Source: Pseudomonadota bacterium
GTDB lineage: Bacteria; Pseudomonadota; Alphaproteobacteria; Rhizobiales; Methylopilaceae
DNA length: 6,952 nt
NCBI GenBank assembly: GCA_023389135.1
Contig: JAEWEX010000036.1
Span: 1-6,952 of the forward strand
Direction: 5' to 3'
The notes beneath the pieces are model-generated. The model ran no database searches, was not told where the DNA came from, and saw only the letters and a list, made by a program, of their open reading frames with translations. Numbering within the stretch: position 1 is the first letter of the stretch; each line of letters begins with the position of its first letter. The position numbers and the translations under genes were made by a program. Shown piece by piece: positions 1 to 4,667 of the stretch.

Positions 1-210
1 CGGCCCCGCCGCACGCGGCAGGTCGGCCGGGGACGCGCGGCGCAGCCCGCGGCCTGGGGTCAGCAGCGATACCGCCTCCAGGATGTTGGTCTTTCCGGCG
101 CCGTTCGGCCCCGCCAGCGCCACGGTCGCGCCACCGGTCTCGATGTCGAGCGCACCGTGGTTGCGGAAATCGGTCAGGCGGAGGGACAGGACTGCGGCGC
201 GGCTGGTCAT
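1..210 (-). CDS. recF: DNA replication and repair protein RecF, N-terminal part (runs off left edge)
   Basis: The first 70 residues of RecF, an SMC-like ATPase that loads RecA onto gapped single-stranded DNA together with RecO and RecR. Seen: the amino-terminal LRLTDFRNHGAL segment, a Walker A loop GPNGAGKTN at residues 34-42 (K40, T41), the following ILEAVSLL helix, and the family signature TPGRGLR at about 51-57. The ATG at 210 is the natural start because it gives the usual short lead into the first beta strand; I see no strong ribosome binding site. The gene lies 79 bases after the dnaN stop on the same strand, the usual dnaN-recF order. The signature motif, Walker B and the carboxyl end are outside the window. 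Identity is secure; the exact start is slightly less so. Confidence 0.93.
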   Translation of the reverse strand, partial: MTSRAAVLSLRLTDFRNHGALDIETGGATVALAGPNGAGKTNILEAVSLLTPGRGLRRASPADLPRAAGP

Positions 211-289
211 GGTGATGGGCGGCGGACGCCGCGCCGGCGTGAAGCGCCCGCCCGCGCCCGCCTCCAAGCGCGCGGGGAGGGGCGCCGCC

Positions 290-1408
290 TCACACCCGCA
301 TGGGCATCAGCACATAGAGAGCGGAGACGCCGTCCTGCTCGTGGATCAGGGTCGGCGAGCCCGGATCGGCGAGCTTCATGACCGCGGTGTCGCCGTCGAT
401 CTGGCTGGCGATGTCCAGCAGGTAGCGCGAGTTGAAGCCGATCTCGATGGGGTCGCTGGAATAGTCCGCCTCAAGTTCCTCGGTCGCGGTGCCGCTGTCG
501 GGATTGGTCACGGTCAGCACCACCCGGCCGTCCGCCACGGCGAGCTTCACCGCGCGACCGCGCTCCGAGGAGATCGTCGAGACGCGGTCGACCGCGGCGG
601 TGAACGAGGCCTTGTCGACGACCAGAGCCTTGTCGTTGCCCACCGGGATCACCCGGCCATAGTCGGGGAAGGTGCCGTCGATCAGCTTGGAGGTCAGAAC
701 CACCGAGCCGACCGAGAAGCGGATCTTGACCGGCGACAGTTCCACGGTCACGGAGCCGTCCGGGTCCTCCAGCAGGCGCTGCACCTCGGACACGCATTTG
801 CGCGGCACGATGACGCCGGGCATCGCCTCCGAGCCCGTGGGCGCCGGGATCTCCACCCGCGCCAGCCGGTGGCCGTCGGTGGCGACCGCGCGCAGCATGC
901 GGATGCCGTCCACCTCCACCGCATGCATGTAGATGCCGTTGAGGTAGTAGCGGGTCTCCTCGGTGGAGATGGCGAACTGGGTCTTGTCGATCAGCCGGCG
1001 CAGGTCGGCGGCCGAAATCTCGAACCGCACCGGCAGCTCACCGGCCGTGAGGTCGGGAAAGTCGCTTTCCGGCAGCGTCTGCAGCGTGAAGCGCGAACGC
1101 CCGGCGCTCAGCGCCAGCGTCGCCCGGTCGCCGGACTGGTCCAGCGTCACCTGGCTGCCATCGGGCAGCTTGCGGATGATGTCGTAGAAGGTGTGGGCGG
1201 GAACCGTCGTGGCGCCGCCCTGGCCGACCTCCGCCGCCGCTTCCTCCACGACCTCCAGGTCGAGGTCGGTCGCCTGCATGCGCAGGCCGGCGCCGGAGCC
1301 GCGCAGCAGCACGTTGGACAGGATCGGTATGGTGGTGCGCCGCTCCACGACCCGGTGCACGTGGCCCAGGGCCTTGAGGAGCGCCGCGCGCTCGAGCGTC
1401 ACCCGCAT
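290..1408 (-). CDS. dnaN: DNA polymerase III beta subunit (sliding clamp)
   Basis: The beta clamp of 372 residues, a ring-shaped homodimer that encircles DNA and tethers polymerase III and other partners. The length matches alphaproteobacterial DnaN. Seen: amino-terminal MRVTLERAALLKALGHVHRV followed by VVERRTTIPILSNVLL, the central FAISTEETRYYLNGIYM segment, ATDGHRLA in the middle domain, KLIDGTFPDY at the entry to the third domain, and the carboxyl end YVLMPMRV, which forms part of the partner-binding pocket. The ATG at 1408 is preferred because a GGGGA ribosome binding site lies 6 bases upstream; an in-frame TTG five codons earlier (1423) would place that site inside the gene. It follows dnaA after a 126-base gap containing two inverted repeats and precedes recF. 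No defect is visible. Confidence 0.97.
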   Translation of the reverse strand: MRVTLERAALLKALGHVHRVVERRTTIPILSNVLLRGSGAGLRMQATDLDLEVVEEAAAEVGQGGATTVPAHTFYDIIRKLPDGSQVTLDQSGDRATLALSAGRSRFTLQTLPESDFPDLTAGELPVRFEISAADLRRLIDKTQFAISTEETRYYLNGIYMHAVEVDGIRMLRAVATDGHRLARVEIPAPTGSEAMPGVIVPRKCVSEVQRLLEDPDGSVTVELSPVKIRFSVGSVVLTSKLIDGTFPDYGRVIPVGNDKALVVDKASFTAAVDRVSTISSERGRAVKLAVADGRVVLTVTNPDSGTATEELEADYSSDPIEIGFNSRYLLDIASQIDGDTAVMKLADPGSPTLIHEQDGVSALYVLMPMRV

Positions 1409-1534
1409 GGAAAGTCCCCGCAACTCAGGCAGGCGCGCCGGGACCGGCCGGCCCCGCGCGCCGGGAGCGGGACATTGGCGAACCCGCCCGCGTTTCGCAA
1501 GGGTCTGTCGGCGCTTTTCGACAGCGCTTCCGCC
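1409..1534 (-). other. dnaA-dnaN intergenic leader with two inverted repeats
   Basis: Between the dnaA stop and the dnaN start there are two inverted repeats. The first, 1505-1524, has perfect 6-base arms CTGTCG/CGACAG around an 8-base loop just after dnaA; with no T run after it, it is not a standard intrinsic terminator. The second, 1432-1462, is very GC-rich: 7-base arms GGCGCGC/GCGCGCC, one mismatch, then GGG/CCC, with CCGGCCGG at the centre. It lies about 13 bases upstream of the dnaN ribosome binding site. Either could affect read-through from dnaA or translation of dnaN, or simply reflect high GC. I could not identify a dnaN promoter here. Confidence 0.4.
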
Positions 1535-3085
1535 TCATTCCTGCAGGAGGCGCTTGAGGAGCTCGACCTCCTCGGCGAGCCGGTTGTCCGACCCGATCAG
1601 CCCGTCGATCTTGCGCACGGCGTGGAGCACCGTGGTGTGGTCCCGGCCGCCGAAGCGCCGGCCGATCTCCGGCAGCGAGCGCAGTGTCAGCGTCTTGGCC
1701 AGATACATGGCGACCTGGCGCGGGCGCACCACCGTCTGGGTCCGGCGCGACGACAGGATGTCCTGGCGGGACACGTTGTAGTGCCGCGCCACCATGCGCT
1801 GGATGTCCTCGATCTTGACCCGCCGCGGCTCGCGGGTGCGCACCAGGTCGCGCAGCTTGTCCTCGGCCATCTCCATGGTGACCGGCGCGTTCTCCAGCGT
1901 GTTGTGGGCGACCAGCCGGTTGACCGCGCCCTCCAGGTCGCGGCCGTTGGCGGTCACCACCCGGGCCACATAGGCGGCGACGTCCGGCGGCACCGAGAAT
2001 GAGGGGTGGCGGCGCGACGCCTGCGCGATGCGGATCTTCAGGATGGCCAGCCGCAGCTCCTCGTCCAGCGCGCCCATCTCCACCGCGAGCCCGCCCGCCA
2101 GCCGCGAGCGCAGGCGCTCGTCGAAGCTCTCCAGTTCCGCCGGCGGCCGGTCGGCCGCCACCACGATCTGCTTGCCGGCGTCGATCAGGGCGTTCAGCGT
2201 GTGGCTGAACTCCTGCTGCACGCTCTTGCCCTGCAGGAACTGGACGTCGTCGATGACCAGCACGTCGATGGCCCTGAGCGCCTCCTTGAAGGCGAGCGCC
2301 GTCTGGGCCCGCAGCGCCGACACGAAGCCGAACATGAAGCGCTCGGCCGTGAGGTAGATCACCCGTCGGCCGGCATCGGTGGTGGCGCAGCAGATCGCCT
2401 GCAGCAGGTGGGTCTTGCCGAGGCCCACGGCGGCGTGGACGTAGAGCGGATTGAAGCGGACCGCCTCGCCGCTGCGCGCCTGGGAGACCTCGCGGGCGGC
2501 GGCGTGGGCGAGCCCGTTGGAGCGGCCGACCAGGAACGTCTCGAAGGTCAGCCGCCGGTCCAGCGGCGAGCCCATCAGGGCCGAGCCGGAGGCGGGCTCG
2601 CCCGACGCGGTCGGCGCCGCCACCACGGCGCGGGGGGCTGCGGCCTCGCCGCGCGCCTCCACGGGCTTCGGCACGGCGCGCACCACGGCGCTGCGCACCG
2701 CCAGCGAGATGCGGCGCACCTGCGGCGCCTCGGCCGCGAAGGCGCGGATGATGCGGTCGGCGTAATGGGCGTCGATCCAGCTCTTGAGGAAGCGGGTCGG
2801 CACCGTCAGCGACGCCGTGCCGTCCTCCTCGACATCCTCGAGGGCGAGCCGCGAGAACCAGCTCGAATAGACGTCCTCTCCCAGCTCGGCCCTGAGCCGC
2901 GCCTGCACCCGGATCCATGCCGCCCCCGTGTCGGCGACGTCGCCGTCGGCCAGCGGGGCGGAATCGGGCAGGGGGACTTGGGCAAGCGCGGCGAGCATTT
3001 CGGTCTCCGTGTCAGTCGGGGAAGCGGACGTTTCGATGGCGTGCGTCGGTGGAGGGACGGTGTCGCCGGATGGCCGGCGCGTCAT
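1535..3085 (-). CDS. dnaA: Chromosomal replication initiator protein DnaA
   Basis: Complete DnaA of 516 residues; it binds origin DNA, forms an ATP-dependent filament and opens the duplex. Seen: a proline- and threonine-rich unstructured lead (1-55), domain I (about 56-120, with [13 protein letters not shown]), an alanine-rich linker (about 130-175), and the AAA+ domain from 176 with Walker A GLGKTH (221-226, K224), Walker B VLVIDD (D279, D280), sensor I AADRPP, the box VII arginine finger R328, and sensor II GRDLEGA (R382). Domain IV carries the DNA-binding signature GGRDHTTV (479-486). The ATG at 3085 has GGAGG 6 bases upstream and overlaps the upstream stop in ATGA. A second in-frame ATG at 2998 also has a GGAG site and would give 487 residues, so an internal start is possible. 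The gene also contains one GANTC site (2961). Confidence 0.98.
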   Translation of the reverse strand: MTRRPSGDTVPPPTHAIETSASPTDTETEMLAALAQVPLPDSAPLADGDVADTGAAWIRVQARLRAELGEDVYSSWFSRLALEDVEEDGTASLTVPTRFLKSWIDAHYADRIIRAFAAEAPQVRRISLAVRSAVVRAVPKPVEARGEAAAPRAVVAAPTASGEPASGSALMGSPLDRRLTFETFLVGRSNGLAHAAAREVSQARSGEAVRFNPLYVHAAVGLGKTHLLQAICCATTDAGRRVIYLTAERFMFGFVSALRAQTALAFKEALRAIDVLVIDDVQFLQGKSVQQEFSHTLNALIDAGKQIVVAADRPPAELESFDERLRSRLAGGLAVEMGALDEELRLAILKIRIAQASRRHPSFSVPPDVAAYVARVVTANGRDLEGAVNRLVAHNTLENAPVTMEMAEDKLRDLVRTREPRRVKIEDIQRMVARHYNVSRQDILSSRRTQTVVRPRQVAMYLAKTLTLRSLPEIGRRFGGRDHTTVLHAVRKIDGLIGSDNRLAEEVELLKRLLQE

Positions 3086-3096
3086 CGCCCGCCTCC
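3082..3096 (-). promoter_or_regulatory. Overlapping stop/start (ATGA) with dnaA ribosome binding site
   Basis: The last codon of the rhodanese gene and the first codon of dnaA share the four bases ATGA (3085-3082 read leftward). A strong GGAGG ribosome binding site sits at 3096-3092, 6 bases before the dnaA ATG and inside the rhodanese coding sequence. This layout usually means termination-reinitiation coupling, so DnaA synthesis may depend partly on translation of the rhodanese gene. Confidence 0.75.
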
Positions 3097-3519
3097 GGCT
3101 GCGGGCTCGACGGGGAGGCCGAGGCCTTCCCAACCGGCTTCGGGCGCCCAGGGGTGCCCCGAATAGCCATGGGCGACATTGGTGGCGCCGGCCCATCCCA
3201 GCGCCGCCATCAGTTCGGCGGCGGCGCGGCTGCGCCCGCCGGAGCGGCAGATGAAGAGCAGCGGCGCGTCCCGCGGCGTGCCCGCCGGCAGTCCGCCGGC
3301 GATGTCCGCCATGAAGGCCTCCATGGTCATGCCCGGCGCCGCCGGCCACGGGGCGGCGAGCACCGGCTTGCCCAGCGCCGCCAGCGACGGCCGTCCGGCG
3401 GCCTCGATCTCCGACGGCAGACGGACATCCACCAGCCGCGCATCCGGGTCGCTGCGCAGAAGCTCGAAGGCCTCGCGCGGCCCGACCTCCCGCACGCCGG
3501 ATGGAAACGGCTCAGCCAT
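3082..3519 (-). CDS. Single-domain rhodanese-like protein, coupled to dnaA
   Basis: A 145-residue cytoplasmic protein with one rhodanese domain, a family that transfers sulfane sulfur through a cysteine persulfide. Seen: the early strand [20 protein letters not shown] (28-46), typical of the family, and the catalytic loop CRSGGRS with C91 as the likely nucleophile, followed by the helix [18 protein letters not shown] and the late [13 protein letters not shown] segment. Domain size resembles GlpE or PspE relatives with a short insertion before the active site. The ATG at 3519 has GGGGAG 9 bases upstream. Its stop TGA overlaps the dnaA ATG by the ATGA arrangement, so it is very probably the first gene of the dnaA transcript. 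No signal peptide or membrane segment is seen. The substrate and any link to replication are unknown; a redox or sulfur-supply role is only speculation. Confidence 0.9.
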   Translation of the reverse strand: MAEPFPSGVREVGPREAFELLRSDPDARLVDVRLPSEIEAAGRPSLAALGKPVLAAPWPAAPGMTMEAFMADIAGGLPAGTPRDAPLLFICRSGGRSRAAAELMAALGWAGATNVAHGYSGHPWAPEAGWEGLGLPVEPAAGGGR

Positions 3520-3632
3520 GGCAAAATTCTCCCCGCACCCGCCGCCGCATAGCGAAGGGCTTGCCCAGTCGACACATCGTAAGCCGCACGGCGTCCCGGC
3601 AAACCGGCCCGTTACGCGCCATCCTCATAAGC

Positions 3633-3646
3633 ACCGAACTTTCGGT
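3633..3646. repeat. Short palindrome ACCGAA-N2-TTCGGT upstream of the rhodanese gene
   Basis: Perfect 6-base arms with a 2-base centre, about 115 bases upstream of the rhodanese start. This could be an operator or a small hairpin in the leader of the rhodanese-dnaA transcript. I cannot assign a regulator. Confidence 0.35.
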
Positions 3647-3670
3647 CCGCGAGTATCGCCCCTGGAGAGT

Positions 3671-3690
3671 TCCCCTTCCGTGGAAGGAGA
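3671..3690. repeat. Palindrome CCTTCC-N2-GGAAGG
   Basis: Perfect 6-base arms at 3674-3679 and 3682-3687, with two further outer pairs after one mismatch. Read rightward, the right arm contains a GGAAGGAG ribosome-binding-like sequence that the left arm could mask. Read leftward, it lies in the upstream region of the rhodanese-dnaA transcript. Function unknown. Confidence 0.35.
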
Positions 3691-3793
3691 GCTGACGTGG
3701 CAGAGACAATACTTTGCCGCACCCATGAACTATGAGCGCTACGCCTCAGTCGATTTGAGGATTACTCGGGAAGGCCCCGTGCGATGGGGAGAC

Positions 3794-3821
3794 ATTACAC
3801 AGCCGGCCTCCGCAGGCGCAA
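3794..3821 (-). promoter_or_regulatory. Possible leftward promoter for the rhodanese-dnaA transcript
   Basis: Read leftward, TTGCGC (3821-3816) is followed 16 bases later by TGTAAT (3799-3794), a 5-of-6 match to the -10 consensus with a weak -35. Transcription would start near 3787 and give a leader of about 270 bases before the rhodanese start. It lies just downstream of the GANTC cluster and the CtrA-like site, where a cell-cycle promoter could sit. Other weak candidates exist, so this is tentative. Confidence 0.22.
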
Positions 3822-3844
3822 CCCGCCAGACGCCCCGGATGGCC

Positions 3845-3926
3845 GAATCCGACCCTCTGTGGCTTTGCCGCAATTGGGCACCGTTTCGAGTCCGATCGGA
3901 CAAACCGCTGACTCTCCGGAGGATTC
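3845..3926. promoter_or_regulatory. Cluster of four GANTC (CcrM methylation) sites
   Basis: GAATC at 3845, GAGTC at 3888, GACTC at 3910 and GATTC at 3922. I found only nine GANTC sites in the whole window, so four within 82 bases is a strong concentration. In alphaproteobacteria GANTC is methylated by CcrM; promoters with such sites respond to methylation state and to GcrA, and origins also carry them. The cluster sits upstream of the rhodanese-dnaA transcript, where hemimethylation could time expression or origin firing. The motif count is seen; the function is inferred. Confidence 0.6.
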
Positions 3927-3934
3927 GAACCGCC

Positions 3935-3950
3935 GTTAAGGCGCCGTAAA
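3935..3950 (-). promoter_or_regulatory. Near-consensus CtrA-binding site
   Basis: Read leftward the sequence is TTTA, seven bases (CGGCGCC), TTAAC. The known CtrA site is TTAA-N7-TTAA(C), so spacing is exact, one half is perfect and the other has one mismatch. It starts 9 bases from the last GANTC site of the cluster. CtrA represses the origin and controls many cell-cycle promoters in this class. A single short site can occur by chance; the neighbouring GANTC sites make it more credible. Confidence 0.45.
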
Positions 3951-3975
3951 TTTTCGTTCCGGATGCGGAAAATTT
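3948..3975. repeat. AT-rich inverted repeat AAATTTTC-N12-GAAAATTT
   Basis: Perfect 8-base arms at 3948-3955 and 3968-3975 around a 12-base centre. It is the most AT-rich spot in a very GC-rich window and abuts the CtrA-like site. The centre also holds an alternative small hairpin TTCCG-GATG-CGGAA (3957-3970). It could be an operator, part of an unwinding element, or a structured RNA start; the sequence alone does not decide. Confidence 0.45.
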
Positions 3976-4069
3976 CACCTGCGGGGGCGGCTCGAAGGGT
4001 GCCCCCGACCGCTTGCCGGGGCATCGGACGCCGTCCATCCGGCAAGCTGTTTCGCCGGCTTGGTTTTTT
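3959..4069 (+). ncRNA. Candidate structured small RNA with terminator
   Basis: Hypothetical rightward RNA of about 110 bases. Upstream is a possible promoter, TTCGAA (3924-3929), 17 bases, TAAATT (3947-3952), each 4 of 6 to consensus. It would then hold a hairpin CGGGGGC/GCCCCCG (3982-4007), a perfect 9-base stem GCTTGCCGG/CCGGCAAGC (4011-4047) with an inner GGAC/GTCC stem, and a terminator hairpin followed by six T. The right arm of the 9-base stem overlaps the left arm of the terminator, so the two structures exclude each other as in an attenuator. No known RNA family is recognised. The terminator could instead simply protect rpsT from antisense transcription. Confidence 0.28.
4043..4069 (+). 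terminator. Rightward Rho-independent terminator
   Basis: Stem CAAGCTG/CGGCTTG (7 pairs, one of them G-T) with a 6-base loop at 4050-4055, then G and six T at 4064-4069. The tail gives direction to the right. No rightward gene precedes it, which is the reason to suspect an unannotated rightward transcript or an insulating terminator that faces rpsT tail to tail. Confidence 0.55.
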
Positions 4070-4092
4070 CTGTGCGGGCGATGTCGCCGGAC

Positions 4093-4111
4093 TGTCACAC
4101 CGACCGTGACA
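4093..4111. repeat. Inverted repeat TGTCAC-N7-GTGACA
   Basis: Perfect 6-base arms with a 7-base spacer, the size and shape of a dimeric regulator site. It lies between two terminators that face each other, with no obvious promoter beside it. Regulator unknown. Confidence 0.35.
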
Positions 4112-4137
4112 TTTGAGCCAAGTGTCTCCGCACAAAC

Positions 4138-4165
4138 GAAAAAGCCCGGCACATGGCCGGGCCTT
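4138..4165 (-). terminator. Rho-independent terminator of rpsT
   Basis: Read leftward: stem GCCCGGC/GCCGGGC with a 5-base loop (CATGT), extended to 10 pairs by AAG/CTT including one G-T pair, followed by a run of five T (4143-4139). It begins 23 bases after the rpsT stop. It should limit read-through toward the dnaA region. Confidence 0.9.
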
Positions 4166-4187
4166 GAGGCACCAAAGCGGCAGGATG

Positions 4188-4454
4188 TCAGGCGGAAATG
4201 GACTTCACACGCGCCGCCAGGCGGGAGACTTTCCGCGACGCCGTGTTCTTGTGCAGGATGCCCTTCTGGGCAGCGCGCATCAGCTCGGGCTGGGCCGCCT
4301 GGAGGGCGGTGCGGGCCCCGGCGGCGTCACCGGAGGCGATCGCCTCCTCCACCTTGCGCAGGAAGCTGCGCATCCGGCTCTTGCGGGTCTTGTTGACCGC
4401 AGTGCGCGTGGCGATCTTGCGGGTGGCCTTCTTGGCCGAAGACGTATTGGGCAT
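4188..4454 (-). CDS. rpsT: 30S ribosomal protein S20
   Basis: Complete S20 of 88 residues, a primary binder of 16S rRNA in the small ribosomal subunit. Seen: [13 protein letters not shown] at the start, a lysine- and arginine-rich helical body with [20 protein letters not shown], and the family end [20 protein letters not shown]. The ATG at 4454 has AAGGA 6 bases upstream. The open frame continues far upstream without a stop, but those extra residues are antisense to recQ and do not look like protein. It is a single-gene unit with its own promoter and terminator, in the same direction as and upstream of the dnaA transcript, as in many alphaproteobacteria. Confidence 0.97.
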   Translation of the reverse strand: MPNTSSAKKATRKIATRTAVNKTRKSRMRSFLRKVEEAIASGDAAGARTALQAAQPELMRAAQKGILHKNTASRKVSRLAARVKSISA

Positions 4455-4550
4455 GGTGCGTCCTTGGAGTCTCGCGCCAGATCCCGGCCATCCCCGGCCG
4501 GCGCGTGAAAGCGATGGCGGCGGAGACATGCCCCGCCGCGCGTGGGCGGA

Positions 4551-4579
4551 CCTATAGTCCCGCCACGCCCGCGCGTCAA
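4551..4579 (-). promoter_or_regulatory. Sigma-70 type promoter of rpsT
   Basis: Read leftward, TTGACG (4579-4574) is followed by a -10 of CTATAG (4557-4552, spacing 16) or TATAGG (4556-4551, spacing 17). This is the best -35/-10 pair in the window. Transcription would begin near 4544, giving a leader of about 90 bases, which contains a GANTC site at 4467. Confidence 0.65.
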
Positions 4580-4635
4580 CGGCCGGCGCGTCGACGGTTT
4601 GCCCCGGGGCACGGTAGCGCCATTGCGGCGCCCGC

Positions 4636-4666
4636 TTTGGACCGGCACTCTCCGCACCGATTCTAT
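4636..4666 (+). promoter_or_regulatory. Weak candidate recQ promoter, with a GANTC site
   Basis: TTTGGA (4636-4641) and TTCTAT (4661-4666) are 19 bases apart, or GATTCT (4659-4664) with 17. The first would start transcription at about 4673, between the two candidate ATG codons, so recQ may be translated from a nearly leaderless message. A GANTC site (GATTC, 4659-4663) overlaps the -10 region. The match is weak. Confidence 0.25.
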
Positions 4667-4667
4667 C

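Larger units (their letters stand above)
3520..4187. other. 668-base region without a convincing protein gene between the dnaA transcript and rpsT
   Basis: No reading frame here resembles a known protein. Base composition falls to about 52% GC in places (3701-3760), clearly below the flanking genes. It contains short palindromes near the rhodanese gene, four clustered GANTC sites, a near-consensus CtrA site, an AT-rich inverted repeat, a run of plus-strand hairpins ending in a terminator, and the rpsT terminator; these are listed separately. It must contain the promoter of the rhodanese-dnaA transcript. I found no TTATCCACA-type DnaA box, so its use as a replication origin is only a hypothesis. 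Confidence 0.7.

Noticed and set aside
83..2002. Long plus-strand open frame of 639 codons opposite dnaN and dnaA
   Set aside because: It is antisense to two certain genes; its histidine-, arginine- and glycine-rich text is typical of the complement of GC-rich coding DNA.
1425..2918. Second minus-strand frame of 497 codons within dnaA
   Set aside because: It is a shifted reading of dnaA; only the other frame carries the DnaA motifs.
2006..3166. Plus-strand open frame of 386 codons opposite dnaA
   Set aside because: Antisense to dnaA, with the same low-information composition and no recognisable domain.
3086..3349. Upstream extension of the dnaA frame to 604 residues
   Set aside because: It overlaps the rhodanese gene in another frame and is not DnaA-like; the ribosome binding site supports 3085.
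3880..4020. Complete tRNA or tmRNA gene around the T-arm-like sequence
   Set aside because: No acceptor partner, D arm or anticodon arm could be paired.
3739..4152. Overlapping open frames of up to 137 codons in the gap before rpsT, including a plus-strand 74-codon frame from 3725
   Set aside because: No domain or ribosome binding site, and they cross inverted repeats and terminators; the GGSNPP text comes from a T-arm-like sequence.
3520..4187. Classical DnaA boxes (TTATCCACA or close variants)
   Set aside because: Reading both strands I found none with two or fewer mismatches, so an origin call is not made as a feature.
4542..4667. Upstream start for recQ adding 42 residues
   Set aside because: The added residues do not resemble RecQ and overlap the rpsT promoter; family length fits the start at 4668 or 4677.
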